From the NCBI GenBank assembly GCA_944392565.1, contig CALXWX010000001.1, forward strand, positions 313,444-377,443: 64,000 nucleotides of DNA, given 5' to 3'. This document shows positions 40,213 through 50,166 of the stretch, in pieces. Origin of the DNA: an uncultured Alphaproteobacteria bacterium (GTDB taxonomy: Bacteria; Pseudomonadota; Alphaproteobacteria; Rs-D84). The notes under the pieces are model-generated. The model was not told where the DNA came from. It did no database searches and saw nothing but the letters and a program-made list of their open reading frames with translations. The position numbers and the translations under genes were made by a program. Each line of letters begins with the position of its first letter. Position 1 is the first letter of the stretch.

Positions 40213-40860
40213 ATGAAAAAATTTATTGTTTTTGCAGCATCTGTGTCGCTGCTGGCGGCATGCACAACAGTTAATCCATATACAGGTCAATCCCAAACAT
40301 CCAAGGCCGTATGGGGTACCGCAATTGGTGCGGCAACCGGCGCGGCAACGGGTGCATTGGTGTCAAATAACCATGGTGCCGGCGCATTGGTTGGCGGTCT
40401 GGCGGGTGCGGCACTGGGCGGTGGTGTTGGATATTATATGGACACCCAAGAAGCAGAACTGCGCGCAGAATTGGCGTCAACCGGGGTCAGTGTTATTCGC
40501 GATGGCGATAATATCCGTCTGGTTATGCCGGGCAATATCACATTCAAAACAGATTCTGCGGACATAAACGCCGGATTTTATTCGACATTAAATTCTGTGG
40601 CCAAGGTTTTAAATAAATACGATAATTCAACCGTTATGGTTATGGGATTCACCGACAGCACGGGCAGTGCGCAATATAATCAAACACTGGCACAGAATCG
40701 TGCAAACGCGGTTGCCGCATATCTGCAAGGTCAGGGCGTTGCCGCCACGCGTTTTGAGATTTTATCTATGGGTGCCTCCAACCCAATTGCGGATAATTCA
40801 ACCGCCGCCGGTCGTCAACAAAATCGCCGCGTGGAAATCAAGATTATCCCAAATAAATAA
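40213..40860 (+). CDS. OmpA-family lipoprotein with glycine zipper
   Basis: The signal peptide ends in lipobox LAAC, with the lipidated Cys at residue 17. A glycine-zipper segment (GTAIGAATGAATGALVSNNHGAGALVGG) suggests membrane insertion. The C-terminal OmpA-like domain (TFKTDSADINAGFYSTL, MGFTDSTGSAQYNQTLAQNRANAV) would bind peptidoglycan. The overall plan is that of YiaD-like proteins. AAAGGAAAG precedes the ATG. It stands alone and is followed by a terminator. Confidence 0.88.
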   Translation: MKKFIVFAASVSLLAACTTVNPYTGQSQTSKAVWGTAIGAATGAATGALVSNNHGAGALVGGLAGAALGGGVGYYMDTQEAELRAELASTGVSVIRDGDNIRLVMPGNITFKTDSADINAGFYSTLNSVAKVLNKYDNSTVMVMGFTDSTGSAQYNQTLAQNRANAVAAYLQGQGVAATRFEILSMGASNPIADNSTAAGRQQNRRVEIKIIPNK

Positions 40861-40862
40861 AA

Positions 40863-40891
40863 CAAAACCCGCAATCGCGGGTTTTATTTTT
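40863..40891. terminator. terminator between the OmpA lipoprotein and rlmN
   Basis: The stem AAAACCCGC/GCGGGTTTT with loop AATC is followed by a T-rich tract. Confidence 0.8.
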
Positions 40892-41981
40892 TGTGTTTCA
40901 GACGCAATTGTCCACACGCACTGCCGATATCATTACCGCGTTCACGCCGTATGCGGGTGTGTACGCCGTTTTTAATCAAAATATCCTGGAACCGATGTAC
41001 CGCATTGCCAGATGGCGATATAAAATCGCGTTCGTCCACCGCATTCCATGGAATCAAATTCACCATGCAATTTTTACCACGCAACAGTTCAGATAATTTT
41101 TCGGCATATTCGGGCGTACAGTTTAATAATTCTGGTTCGCCATTTTCGCCCCGCACCGCCAACAGTATATATTCAATCATCAATTGCCGGTTGTGCAGCC
41201 CAGAAAATTCAAACGCCGCATCCAGCACTTCATTTATTTTATATTTATTATTTATCGGCATAATTTGACTGCGCAGCGCATCTGTTGGCGCATGCAACGA
41301 AATCGCCAGGTTAATTGGTCGCCCCCACCGGGTCAGTTCGCGAATTCCCGGCACAATTCCGCATGTCGATACTGTAATCTTGCGCCATCCGATACCCATG
41401 TCTGAATTTGCGCGTTCAATAAATCCGATAACATTTTCTGTGTTTTGTAATGGTTCACCTGTTCCCATAACAACGATATGCGATACATCACCGTTATTGG
41501 CATCGCCATTTGGTCGGATTGGTTTATCGGAAAATTTATCATTGCGCAATTCCCATTGCGCAACCAGAATTTGTGAATAGATTTCATTTGCTGTTAAATT
41601 GCGTTTTAATCCCAACAGTGTGCTGGCACAGAATTTACACCCCATGGCACACCCCGCCTGGGAACTGACGCATACGCTGTTTCCATAACTGGTGCGCATC
41701 AGAACAGATTCTATTTGTTCGCCGTCCCCCAGTTCCAATAAAAACTTGGTCGTTTGTCCATCAGATGATTCCAGTTTTTTTACAACGCGTACCGGCAATG
41801 TCTGTGCGACCGTATTTAAATCATCACGCAATTTTTCCGGCAGATTTTTCATCACCGAAAAATCCGGCGCCCCACGATTTAACCATTCACGAATTTGTTT
41901 TGCACGAAAACGGGGCAATCCCATGTTTTCAACAAACTGGGTTAATTCAGCATCGTTCAAGTTAAATAATACGGGCATCAT
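40884..41981 (-). CDS. rlmN: Dual-specificity 23S rRNA/tRNA adenine-C2 methyltransferase RlmN
   Basis: This radical SAM enzyme methylates A2503 of 23S rRNA and A37 of some tRNAs. The cluster motif CAMGCKFC gives Cys111, 115 and 118. The catalytic Cys pair is in VSTCGIV and near the C-terminus in GSACGQL. Its 365 aa are normal. It overlaps surA by 4 nt and is the last gene of lptF-lptD-surA-rlmN. Confidence 0.95.
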   Translation of the reverse strand: MMPVLFNLNDAELTQFVENMGLPRFRAKQIREWLNRGAPDFSVMKNLPEKLRDDLNTVAQTLPVRVVKKLESSDGQTTKFLLELGDGEQIESVLMRTSYGNSVCVSSQAGCAMGCKFCASTLLGLKRNLTANEIYSQILVAQWELRNDKFSDKPIRPNGDANNGDVSHIVVMGTGEPLQNTENVIGFIERANSDMGIGWRKITVSTCGIVPGIRELTRWGRPINLAISLHAPTDALRSQIMPINNKYKINEVLDAAFEFSGLHNRQLMIEYILLAVRGENGEPELLNCTPEYAEKLSELLRGKNCMVNLIPWNAVDERDFISPSGNAVHRFQDILIKNGVHTRIRRERGNDIGSACGQLRLKHKK

Positions 41982-42802
41982 AATTTATACCTGTCATCAT
42001 TGATAACAACAACTGCCTTGCGCCGCAGTTGTTTCAGTTGTTGATCTGCAATAAACATCGCCTGTTTAAACGATGCATTTTGTTCGATAATATCGTCCAG
42101 TTTTCCGTATTCATCGGTCTTTTTGGTATCACATACCAACAATACCGAACGATCCACCACCGGCGACCATGTTAATTTCGGCAGGTTTGCAACGCGCGCA
42201 CGAATATCTGATGCCAGTTCATATTGCAGCGCGGTAAATTTTTGTGGCGCCCCACCCAGGTTACGCGCCATTTGCATTGCGTCATCACAGCTGGCGGGTT
42301 TGGTCAATTTTGCCGCCACATCAGCCGGAATATCAATCAGTCGAACAATGGTCATTTCTATGGGCAGACCCTGTTCACGGGCAATTGTATTTCGTTCGGC
42401 GGCAATATCTGCATCTGTTATATCAACCGTGGGCAGTATCGTTCGTGCAACAATAATTTGCCATGCGATTTCTGCACGCAGTGCATTTTCTGCCATAACG
42501 CGTTCTGTTGCGGATAAATCGCCCAGATTCATTTTTTTCAATTCTTCTTCGACAACCTGGTCATCTGGCACGGCATTAAAGTTTGATGCGTATGCCAGTT
42601 TTACACTGTCATCAATTATGTTTTGTAATGCCTGGCGCCGATTATCAGTTGATGTTTTTCCCTGTTTGTTCATCAGTGTTACGCGTGCGGTAATATCGGC
42701 GTCTGTGATTGGTTTGCCGTTGACCGACGCAACAACACTGGCACCAAATGCAGGTGCCGCCATAATAAATGAAAATATAACGAACAGTCCAATTTTTTTC
42801 AT
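41978..42802 (-). CDS. surA: SurA-like periplasmic chaperone without a recognisable PPIase domain
   Basis: SurA escorts outer-membrane proteins to BAM. A signal peptide (residues 1-20) is followed by a SurA N-terminal chaperone domain (VVASVNGKPITDADITARVTLMNKQG). At 274 aa it has room for at most one degenerate parvulin domain; the usual GGDLGW and active-site motifs are absent. Position directly behind lptD supports the assignment. It would be a chaperone-only SurA. Confidence 0.75.
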   Translation of the reverse strand: MKKIGLFVIFSFIMAAPAFGASVVASVNGKPITDADITARVTLMNKQGKTSTDNRRQALQNIIDDSVKLAYASNFNAVPDDQVVEEELKKMNLGDLSATERVMAENALRAEIAWQIIVARTILPTVDITDADIAAERNTIAREQGLPIEMTIVRLIDIPADVAAKLTKPASCDDAMQMARNLGGAPQKFTALQYELASDIRARVANLPKLTWSPVVDRSVLLVCDTKKTDEYGKLDDIIEQNASFKQAMFIADQQLKQLRRKAVVVINDDRYKL

Positions 42803-42823
42803 TTGTATTATTTCCTTCCTTGC

Positions 42824-44836
42824 TTAATATCGTTGACCATTTATACTCATACCAAATCTGAATTGATACGATGTTGTTCCAACATAGTCTTCTTTAATTG
42901 CATTATCATGACGATATTCCACCGATAAATAATAACATGGATGGGTATAGAATATTCCACCAGAATGCCGCTGGAATTGACCATATGTCATGTTGTATAT
43001 TGCATTAAAGCGTACCGACCACCGGTTCGTCAATTGGATACCAATCCCCGCAGTTAATTCATTTATATCATCACCCGCCGTATACGCATCAATAAATTGT
43101 TGCGACCATATATGCCCAATATCTATATAGTTTCTGGATGTGCCAATTATTGCCGATGTTTCAATATGACGCATAGACAGATCTTCTTGTGATAATCTGA
43201 AACGCGTTGATAAATCAAGCCACTTCATATTGTTATATTCCAGCCGCCCCACATAATCAGATGCACCATTATGGAATCCACTGCGTGGGTCAGTATCGGC
43301 ACGATCATTAAAATCATATGTTTGACCAATGAACAATTCAAACATATGCCCATCTTGATTGAATGCCGCATATCGCACGCCATAGTCGGCATATGTTCCA
43401 TTTTCCCATAAATCCAATCCAGAAAAACGATTGTCCGAAAACAGTGTTGCATCTGATAATAATGCGCCGGCTGAATCATTATTCAATGTAAATTGATCTT
43501 CACCCGTATGGCGCATGATTGTTAAGCGCGCTTTTGGTTCAATAACCTGGGTCCATGTATCTGTGGGTCTGAATAATGGCAACGACCATTCCAGATATCC
43601 ACTGGGTAAAAATCTGTCGCGTACACCAGAAAAGTCGGCCATATCTATCATTTCAGTATGATGAAAATTATAAACATCATAACGCGCAGACAAACTGGCT
43701 GTTATTCTGTTTCCGCCCCACAGCGTCCATGGCGACACAATTCGCGCATCGCCAATTAATCGTTGCGACATGGTGCCATCCCCAGATATTCCCAATATAT
43801 CGCCATCAAATGTTAAATATGTTTCTTTGAACAATGGGGCTGTTTGATATGTTGCCCGGATATTTGGTAAAATATTTCCAGATGGCGTTGAATAATTCCC
43901 GGTTGTACTGCGCAGTTCTTGGAATATATGTGCATCGGCAACAACATATCCAGATTGACCGAATAATTCCAGTTTTGCGCCCGAATCCAAATACGGCTGG
44001 TCATCATAGAATCCATACTTTTGCAAGAATGTTTTATCAGATGCGCGTTCCAAGAAAATTGTTGCGCGCGCATATTCACCCAATTCAATAATATCATTAT
44101 TAAATATATACCAGCGATTTTCACCATCGCGGTTATGGGTAAATGCCGCATCTGTTCTGTATTCTGAATGATCCAGATTTAATCGGTGTTCCAGTTGAAA
44201 TAATGGATTTTCTTGGGTCAGATACGATGTTGTAAATGTCATATCATGCGTGTCTGAAAACGCGATATACAGTGGGATGTTTATCTGGGTTCCCATATTA
44301 TTTGTTGAACCAAAATCAGGCATTAAAAATCCCGTTTTGTGTCGAATGCCTGGATCTGGCATTTCAAAGAACGGCAACCAAAAAACGGGAATATCGTATG
44401 TTCGCAACACCGGGTTATAAAACCGCAACATACGACTGTCCATATCATGAACGATTTTCTGTGTTGTTATTTTCCATGCATCGCCAAATGCATCACAATT
44501 ATCACATGCCGTAAATGTTGCATTAAATGCAGTTGTTTCTATACCACTGCGCGTTATATTATCCGATTCAATATAAACATGATCGCCCAACCATAATTTT
44601 ATATCATCCCCCGACAGATTTTCCCCATTTTTGGATAAATAAGAATCAGTCAGTGTCATACGCTGACCTGACGCATTTACAATTTCTGTGTTTCCAGATG
44701 TTTTAATTGTTTCTGTTTTTACATCATATTCAATTTTATCCGCGGTTATGGTTTTCGGTGTTTCCATATCAACAGATGCCGCCCCCGCCGCGACTGGTAA
44801 AATACAGAACACTAAAAATGCGCTGGTTTTTTTCAT
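42824..44836 (-). CDS. lptD: LPS-assembly outer membrane protein LptD
   Basis: LptD inserts lipopolysaccharide into the outer leaflet. A signal peptide (residues 1-19) leads to a short OstA beta-jellyroll (ITADKIEYDVKTETIKTSGNTEIV). The C-terminal beta-barrel follows, ending in an aromatic residue. Two close Cys (CDNCDAF) are in the family-typical region near the barrel start, but a C-terminal Cys pair is not obvious. Its 670 aa are slightly short. It overlaps lptF by 4 nt. Confidence 0.93.
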   Translation of the reverse strand: MKKTSAFLVFCILPVAAGAASVDMETPKTITADKIEYDVKTETIKTSGNTEIVNASGQRMTLTDSYLSKNGENLSGDDIKLWLGDHVYIESDNITRSGIETTAFNATFTACDNCDAFGDAWKITTQKIVHDMDSRMLRFYNPVLRTYDIPVFWLPFFEMPDPGIRHKTGFLMPDFGSTNNMGTQINIPLYIAFSDTHDMTFTTSYLTQENPLFQLEHRLNLDHSEYRTDAAFTHNRDGENRWYIFNNDIIELGEYARATIFLERASDKTFLQKYGFYDDQPYLDSGAKLELFGQSGYVVADAHIFQELRSTTGNYSTPSGNILPNIRATYQTAPLFKETYLTFDGDILGISGDGTMSQRLIGDARIVSPWTLWGGNRITASLSARYDVYNFHHTEMIDMADFSGVRDRFLPSGYLEWSLPLFRPTDTWTQVIEPKARLTIMRHTGEDQFTLNNDSAGALLSDATLFSDNRFSGLDLWENGTYADYGVRYAAFNQDGHMFELFIGQTYDFNDRADTDPRSGFHNGASDYVGRLEYNNMKWLDLSTRFRLSQEDLSMRHIETSAIIGTSRNYIDIGHIWSQQFIDAYTAGDDINELTAGIGIQLTNRWSVRFNAIYNMTYGQFQRHSGGIFYTHPCYYLSVEYRHDNAIKEDYVGTTSYQFRFGMSINGQRY

Positions 44837-45891
44837 TTTTTAAACAAAGCAAATAATATCCCGGTTAAAGCAATAATAATTCCAAATGCTAATAATATAA
44901 AATCAGTCAAACTATCAATCATATTTGACAGCGACATAAACGCCGACATTGCGACCGCCATTGCCGCGACCGCCACTGCGGGGGCAAAACTGGCACGCCG
45001 CCGCAGTAATGATGTCCGCAGCAATATTACTGTACACAGCGCCGCTAATATCAAATTCATAATTGGACCCAAAAATCTGGTGGACAGTTCTGATAAAACC
45101 ATTTTATGTTGTTTTTCTGATGGCGCATCCAATACAGATTTAACCAGCATCAATGTCGGCACCCGCCGAACCCGGAATGAAGATTCATTTTCTTTATCCG
45201 CAACATTTAAATCCATGTCGAAACTGTCAAATGTCCCGGTCGTCATTGTATCCCCACGGGCTTGCATTGAACCGTTTGTCATAACAATGGACAGCCCCCG
45301 CGGTGTTGAAACCAATTTCCCTTTTTCTGCAAATATTGTTATTGGGGCATCTTTATCGCGCATATCAGACAACATAACCTGGGACAAGTCATGCCCCGAC
45401 ACTTTATCAACATATACGACCAGCCCATCTGTCAATTGTGTAAATGCTGATTCTTGTAATTTCATATGTGCCAGACCATAACGCAAATTCCATTGTGTAC
45501 TGTAAAACTTTGATTGCGTTTCTGGAACAATCCACAAATTCAATACCAGATGCACGACAGTCAGTATTGTTGCCAATATTAACGCAGGTTTTGCAATTTG
45601 CCCCGGCGCCAGACCAGATGCTGCCATAACTGTGATTTCATTGTCTGTTATCAATTTATTGTATACAAATATTATCGCAATAAATGTAACAAATGGGATA
45701 ATGATTGATATGATAAACGGCACCATTAAAACGGTCAATCCCAAGAAACTGGTTAATTCAATGCCATAGTTTAATAATAACTTCATCATTGACATGATTT
45801 GCAGCATCCATGCCAATCCGGTCAGTACCAGCAACAGCATTATAAAAATCGCGACCAGTTGACGCGAAAAATACCTGTTCAATATTTTCAT
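44833..45891 (-). CDS. lptF: LPS export ABC transporter permease LptF
   Basis: LptF/G permeases extract LPS from the inner membrane with LptB. Six helices (three N-terminal, three C-terminal) surround a periplasmic beta-jellyroll. The N-terminal helix pair with LITDNEITVMAASGLAPGQIAKPAL is the typical coupling region and favours LptF over LptG. I place the start at 45891, since a promoter TTGACG-17-TATACT ends 7 nt before it. LptG is not adjacent. Confidence 0.88.
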   Translation of the reverse strand: MKILNRYFSRQLVAIFIMLLLVLTGLAWMLQIMSMMKLLLNYGIELTSFLGLTVLMVPFIISIIIPFVTFIAIIFVYNKLITDNEITVMAASGLAPGQIAKPALILATILTVVHLVLNLWIVPETQSKFYSTQWNLRYGLAHMKLQESAFTQLTDGLVVYVDKVSGHDLSQVMLSDMRDKDAPITIFAEKGKLVSTPRGLSIVMTNGSMQARGDTMTTGTFDSFDMDLNVADKENESSFRVRRVPTLMLVKSVLDAPSEKQHKMVLSELSTRFLGPIMNLILAALCTVILLRTSLLRRRASFAPAVAVAAMAVAMSAFMSLSNMIDSLTDFILLAFGIIIALTGILFALFKK

Positions 45892-45898
45892 ATTTCGC

Positions 45899-45927
45899 AG
45901 TATAAAGCCCAAAACATAAACCGTCAA
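45899..45927 (-). promoter_or_regulatory. lptF promoter
   Basis: On the minus strand TTGACG (45922-45927), a 17-nt spacer and TATACT (45899-45904) lie 7 nt before ATG 45891. This implies a leaderless mRNA. Confidence 0.65.
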
Positions 45928-45977
45928 ATATATTTAGCAAAAAAGCCGTGTATAAATATAAATTTTTCAGATTTTTC

Positions 45978-46005
45978 TTGCATTTATCCGATTCGTGGTT
46001 ATAAT
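45978..46005 (+). promoter_or_regulatory. nusA-infB promoter
   Basis: TTGCAT, a 16-nt spacer and TATAAT give a start near 46012. A leader of about 90 nt with a strong hairpin follows. Confidence 0.65.
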
Positions 46006-46030
46006 AAAAATTGTTCTTAAAAGTTTTTTT

Positions 46031-46059
46031 AAGGGCGGGGTTGCAAAACCCCGCCTTTT
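46031..46059 (+). promoter_or_regulatory. nusA leader hairpin (terminator-like)
   Basis: The stem GGCGGGGTT/AACCCCGCC with a short loop is followed by TTTT, inside the nusA leader. It could attenuate the operon. Confidence 0.55.
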
Positions 46060-46102
46060 CAGTAAAAGACAGCGTATACTATAAATCGAAGGAGAAATTA
46101 TA

Positions 46103-47641
46103 ATGTCTTTTGTATCAATGCCCCGTCAAGATTTGCTGCTGGCAATAGATTCATTGGCACAGGAAAAACAAATTGATCGTGAAATTGTTATTGAATCATT
46201 AGAGGCAGCAATCGCAAAAATCGCAAAACATAAATATGGCGAAGAATTTAATATCACCGCTGAAATAGATCGTAAAAATGGTTCTATTCATGTCAAGCGT
46301 TTGTTCGAGGTAATTGATTCCCCTGCATCCAAGGGCGATGAATATGATGCAAATACAATGCTGACAGTGGACCAGGCAAAAAAATATGCTAAAAATCCCC
46401 AGGTCGGTGATATTGTCGAAGATTCATTACCAGAACCGGAATTTGGGCGCATGGCATTTCAAACCGCAAAACAGATGATGACCGCGCGTGTCCGTGATGC
46501 TGAAAAAGGGCGCCAATACGAAGAATTCAAAGATAATATCGGCGATATCGTCAGCGGCGTGGTAAAGCGTATTGAATTCGGTAATGTTTTTGTCGATATT
46601 AATGGCAAAGCAGAAGGTTATATCAAAGGCACTGAATTAATTCCTGGTGAACGGTTGGCGGTTGGTGATCGTGTACGCGCACTGATTATGGATGTTACGC
46701 GTTCCAATTCTGGACCACAGATTTTCTTGACCCGAACACATCCAATGTTTATGGAAAAATTATTTGTCCAAGAAGTTCCAGAAATATATGAAGGTATTAT
46801 AAAAATTAAATCTGTGGCACGCGCCCCCGGCAGTCATGCGAAAATTGCCGTCGAAACCCAGGATCCATCAATTGATGCAGTTGGCATGACGGTTGGTATC
46901 AAGGGAACGCGTATCCAGCCGGTTATTAATGAATGCCACGGCGAAAAAATTGATGTAATTTTATATTCTGACGATCCGGCGGTATTTATCGTTAATGCAA
47001 TGCAACCCGCAAAAGTTGCAAAAATCATTGTTGATGAAGATACGCGTCGCGCCGCGATTGTTGTTAACGAAGACCAGCAATCATTGGCAATTGGTCGTCG
47101 TGGTCAAAATGTGCGCTTGGCATCACAATTAACAGGATGGAATATTGATGTAATGAATGAATCCGAAGAACAGGAACGGCGCGCCAAAGAAGTCAAAGAA
47201 AAAACAGAATTATTCATCCGTGGTTTGGATGTTGACGAAATGTTGGCACACTTGTTAATTACCGAAGGTTTCCGCACAATCGAAGAAATCGCATTTGTTG
47301 ACATCAGTGAACTGGAAAGTATCGAAGGTTTCAATGCAGAACTGGCAACAGAATTGCAAAATCGCGCCCGCAAATATTTGGAACAGCAAGAACAAGAATA
47401 CAAAGATGCGGGACACAAACTGGGCATGTCGGATGATTTATTAAACTTTGATTTTATCAAACGCCCGATTATAATGCAGTTGGGTAATGCTGGCATAAAA
47501 TCATTAAATGATTTGGCAGATTTATCAACGGATGAATTAATTGAAATCTTGGGCGAAGATACGATGAGTCCGCGTCTGGCAGGTCGTGTTATTATGAAGG
47601 CGCGTGAACTGGCATACGGCATAACCCAGGGTGAAGATTAA
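46103..47641 (+). CDS. nusA: Transcription termination/antitermination factor NusA
   Basis: NusA binds RNA polymerase and nascent RNA. The N-terminal domain, S1 (GDIVSGVVKRIEFGNVFVDI near residue 145) and two KH domains (GMTVGIKGTRIQPVI, AIGRRGQNVRLASQL) are followed by two acidic C-terminal repeats. Its 512 aa are normal. AAGGAG precedes the ATG. rimP, usually upstream, and ylxR, often between nusA and infB, are missing. Confidence 0.96.
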   Translation: MSFVSMPRQDLLLAIDSLAQEKQIDREIVIESLEAAIAKIAKHKYGEEFNITAEIDRKNGSIHVKRLFEVIDSPASKGDEYDANTMLTVDQAKKYAKNPQVGDIVEDSLPEPEFGRMAFQTAKQMMTARVRDAEKGRQYEEFKDNIGDIVSGVVKRIEFGNVFVDINGKAEGYIKGTELIPGERLAVGDRVRALIMDVTRSNSGPQIFLTRTHPMFMEKLFVQEVPEIYEGIIKIKSVARAPGSHAKIAVETQDPSIDAVGMTVGIKGTRIQPVINECHGEKIDVILYSDDPAVFIVNAMQPAKVAKIIVDEDTRRAAIVVNEDQQSLAIGRRGQNVRLASQLTGWNIDVMNESEEQERRAKEVKEKTELFIRGLDVDEMLAHLLITEGFRTIEEIAFVDISELESIEGFNAELATELQNRARKYLEQQEQEYKDAGHKLGMSDDLLNFDFIKRPIIMQLGNAGIKSLNDLADLSTDELIEILGEDTMSPRLAGRVIMKARELAYGITQGED

Positions 47642-47682
47642 TATAAATAAAAAATAGTAAAGGTTGAATTTAGGGTTAAAAT

Positions 47683-50082
47683 ATGGCGACATTAACACTT
47701 GGAAAATCTGTAACAATTGATCAGGTGGCAAGTAAAAAGGGCGATGCGGTGTTCGTTGAACGCCGCCGCCGTGTAATTGCCCCCGGCAGCAAGGAATTAC
47801 GCGAAGAACCTGTTGCGCCGGTTGCATCACATAACGCCGCAGATGAAAAACTGCGTGCGGTATTGGCTGCTGCCCGTGCGCGCGAAGAAGAACGCAAACG
47901 GCGCGCTGCCGAAGAAGAGGCACAGCGTGCTGCACGCGCCGCCGAAATTGCGCGTGAAAATCGCGAATATGAACAGGTCAAAGAACAACTGGCGGCGCGT
48001 GAAAACAGTAATGCCGCGGCTGTGTCATCTGAACCTGTACCTGTCGCCACAGAAAAGCCGGCACCCGCGCCAAAGAAAAACTTTTCTAATTCCGCATCCC
48101 GCAACCGTCAAATGAACAATGACGATGAAGATGTGCGTCCATCAAAATTCGCCGGTTCCAAAAAAGATTTTAAAAAAGTTGGTAAAATATCATTGCACGA
48201 TATTGTAATTGGTGGTGATGATGACGATGATGAAATTGAATTGCGCGGCGCAAATCGTCGCCGGTCTGAGGCATCTTTAAAACGATTCCGTGAAAAAGCC
48301 CGTGCAATATTTACCGCCCCACAACGGGTTGAACATGTCGTCACATTGGGTGATACAATCACTGTCAAAGATTTGGCGGCTGCCATGGCGGAAAAAGTTG
48401 GCAATGTTATAAAAAAATTGATGGAAATGGGTATGATGGCATCCCAGAATCAATCTATTGATGCCGATACCGCTGAATTAATTGCGGGGGAATTTGGTGC
48501 CAAGGTAAAACGCGTTGATGTAAAACCATATGCCGATCAATTGGAACGCGAACCAAACCCGGAACATTTGCAGCCGCGTCCACCTGTGGTCACAGTCGTT
48601 GGACATGTTGATCATGGAAAAACATCATTGCTGGACGCATTTCGGCATGCAAATGTTGCCGCACGCGAAGCCGGTGGAATAACCCAGCATGTTTCTGCGT
48701 ACGAAGTTAAAACAAAATCTGGCGCAATGATAACTTTCTTGGATACGCCCGGACACGAAACATTTACCGCCATGCGTGCGCGTGGCGCCCAAATGGCAGA
48801 TATTGTTGTATTGGTTGTTGCGGCAAATGATTCAATCATGCCCCAAACAATCGAAGCAATTAATCACATCCGCGCGGCACATGTTCCATTCATTGTTGCG
48901 ATTAACAAAATTGACTTGCCCGAAGCGGACCCGATGCGCGTCAAAACAGATTTATTACAACAGGAAGTCCAGGTCGAAGATATGGGGGGTGATATTCAAT
49001 GTGTTGAAATATCCGCAACAAAACATATTGGTTTGGAAAAACTGGAAGAAGCAATTTTATTACAGGCTGAAATTATGGACCTGCGCGCAGATCCGGACAT
49101 GCCCGCCGCCGCATATGTGGTAGAGGCAAAAATGGAACGCGGTTTGGGTGCAACTGCGACGATATTGGTTCGCCAGGGAACATTAAAAATTGGGGATGTA
49201 TTTGTTGTTGGCGAAACATTTGGACGCGTGCGTGGGTTGATAAATTCTGCGGGCGAACGCGTTAAATCTGTAAAGCCTGGGCAACCAGTGGTTGTATTGG
49301 GATTGGATTCTGTGCCGAACGCGGGTGATGAATTACGCGTTATGGAAACCGAAGCCCAGGCGCGCGAAGTTGCCGCATATCGTGTGCAAAAGGCAAAAGA
49401 CAAGGCAAACGCCGTTAAACGTTCATCACTGGAAGAATTATTTGCGCGCCGCGATGAAAATAAAAAATTGGTATTGCCAATTGTATTGCGTGCCGATGTC
49501 CAAGGCAGTGTAGAGGCAATAACAGATATGCTGCGTGGTATAAACACGGACAAGGTTGGTGTTGATGTTTTGTCCGCCGGTGTTGGTCAAATTACCGAAG
49601 GTGATATTCGTCTGGCATCTGCATCAGGTGCGGTTATAATCGCGTTTAATGTGCGTGCCGACGCCGCCGTGCGTGATATGGCACGCAGTGCGGGTGTTGA
49701 TATTCGTTATCACAGTGTTGTATATCGCATTACGGATGAAATCAAAGAAATATTGGCGGGTAAATTGGCACCGGAAAGAAAAGAAAACTTTATCGGATAT
49801 GCCGATGTTATCGCATTATTCACCGTGGGGCGGGGCATACGCGTTGCCGGATGCCGCGTATCCGAAGGTGTCATAAAGAAAGATGCATTTGTTCGCTTGC
49901 TGCGTAATAATGTCGTGATTTATGATGGAAAAATTGGTGAAATGCGCCGTGAAAAGAATGAAGTCAAAGAAGTATCCGGTGCCGGCGTTGAATTCGGTAT
50001 GTCATTTGATAAATATAATGATTTAAAAGAAGGCGACCGTGTTGAATGCTATGAAGTCCAAGAAATTCGTGCGAAATTATAA
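47683..50082 (+). CDS. infB: Translation initiation factor IF-2
   Basis: IF-2 is the GTPase that brings fMet-tRNA to the 30S subunit. A short N-terminal region is rich in Ala/Arg/Glu. The G-domain has [14 protein letters not shown] and NKID. Domains II-IV follow, including [13 protein letters not shown]. Its 799 aa are normal for alphaproteobacteria. rbfA and truB do not follow; truB is at 34.8 kb. A terminator ends the operon. Confidence 0.97.
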   Translation: MATLTLGKSVTIDQVASKKGDAVFVERRRRVIAPGSKELREEPVAPVASHNAADEKLRAVLAAARAREEERKRRAAEEEAQRAARAAEIARENREYEQVKEQLAARENSNAAAVSSEPVPVATEKPAPAPKKNFSNSASRNRQMNNDDEDVRPSKFAGSKKDFKKVGKISLHDIVIGGDDDDDEIELRGANRRRSEASLKRFREKARAIFTAPQRVEHVVTLGDTITVKDLAAAMAEKVGNVIKKLMEMGMMASQNQSIDADTAELIAGEFGAKVKRVDVKPYADQLEREPNPEHLQPRPPVVTVVGHVDHGKTSLLDAFRHANVAAREAGGITQHVSAYEVKTKSGAMITFLDTPGHETFTAMRARGAQMADIVVLVVAANDSIMPQTIEAINHIRAAHVPFIVAINKIDLPEADPMRVKTDLLQQEVQVEDMGGDIQCVEISATKHIGLEKLEEAILLQAEIMDLRADPDMPAAAYVVEAKMERGLGATATILVRQGTLKIGDVFVVGETFGRVRGLINSAGERVKSVKPGQPVVVLGLDSVPNAGDELRVMETEAQAREVAAYRVQKAKDKANAVKRSSLEELFARRDENKKLVLPIVLRADVQGSVEAITDMLRGINTDKVGVDVLSAGVGQITEGDIRLASASGAVIIAFNVRADAAVRDMARSAGVDIRYHSVVYRITDEIKEILAGKLAPERKENFIGYADVIALFTVGRGIRVAGCRVSEGVIKKDAFVRLLRNNVVIYDGKIGEMRREKNEVKEVSGAGVEFGMSFDKYNDLKEGDRVECYEVQEIRAKL

Positions 50083-50098
50083 TCCCACAATTTAATAC

Positions 50099-50139
50099 AG
50101 AAAAATCCCGATATGGTTTGACGCATACCGGGATTTTTC
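50099..50139. terminator. bidirectional terminator (infB / der)
   Basis: The stem AAAAATCCCG-TATG/CATA-CGGGATTTTT is flanked by A- and T-rich ends. Confidence 0.85.
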
Positions 50140-50166
50140 CTAGACCATGGATTGATAATTGGCGTA

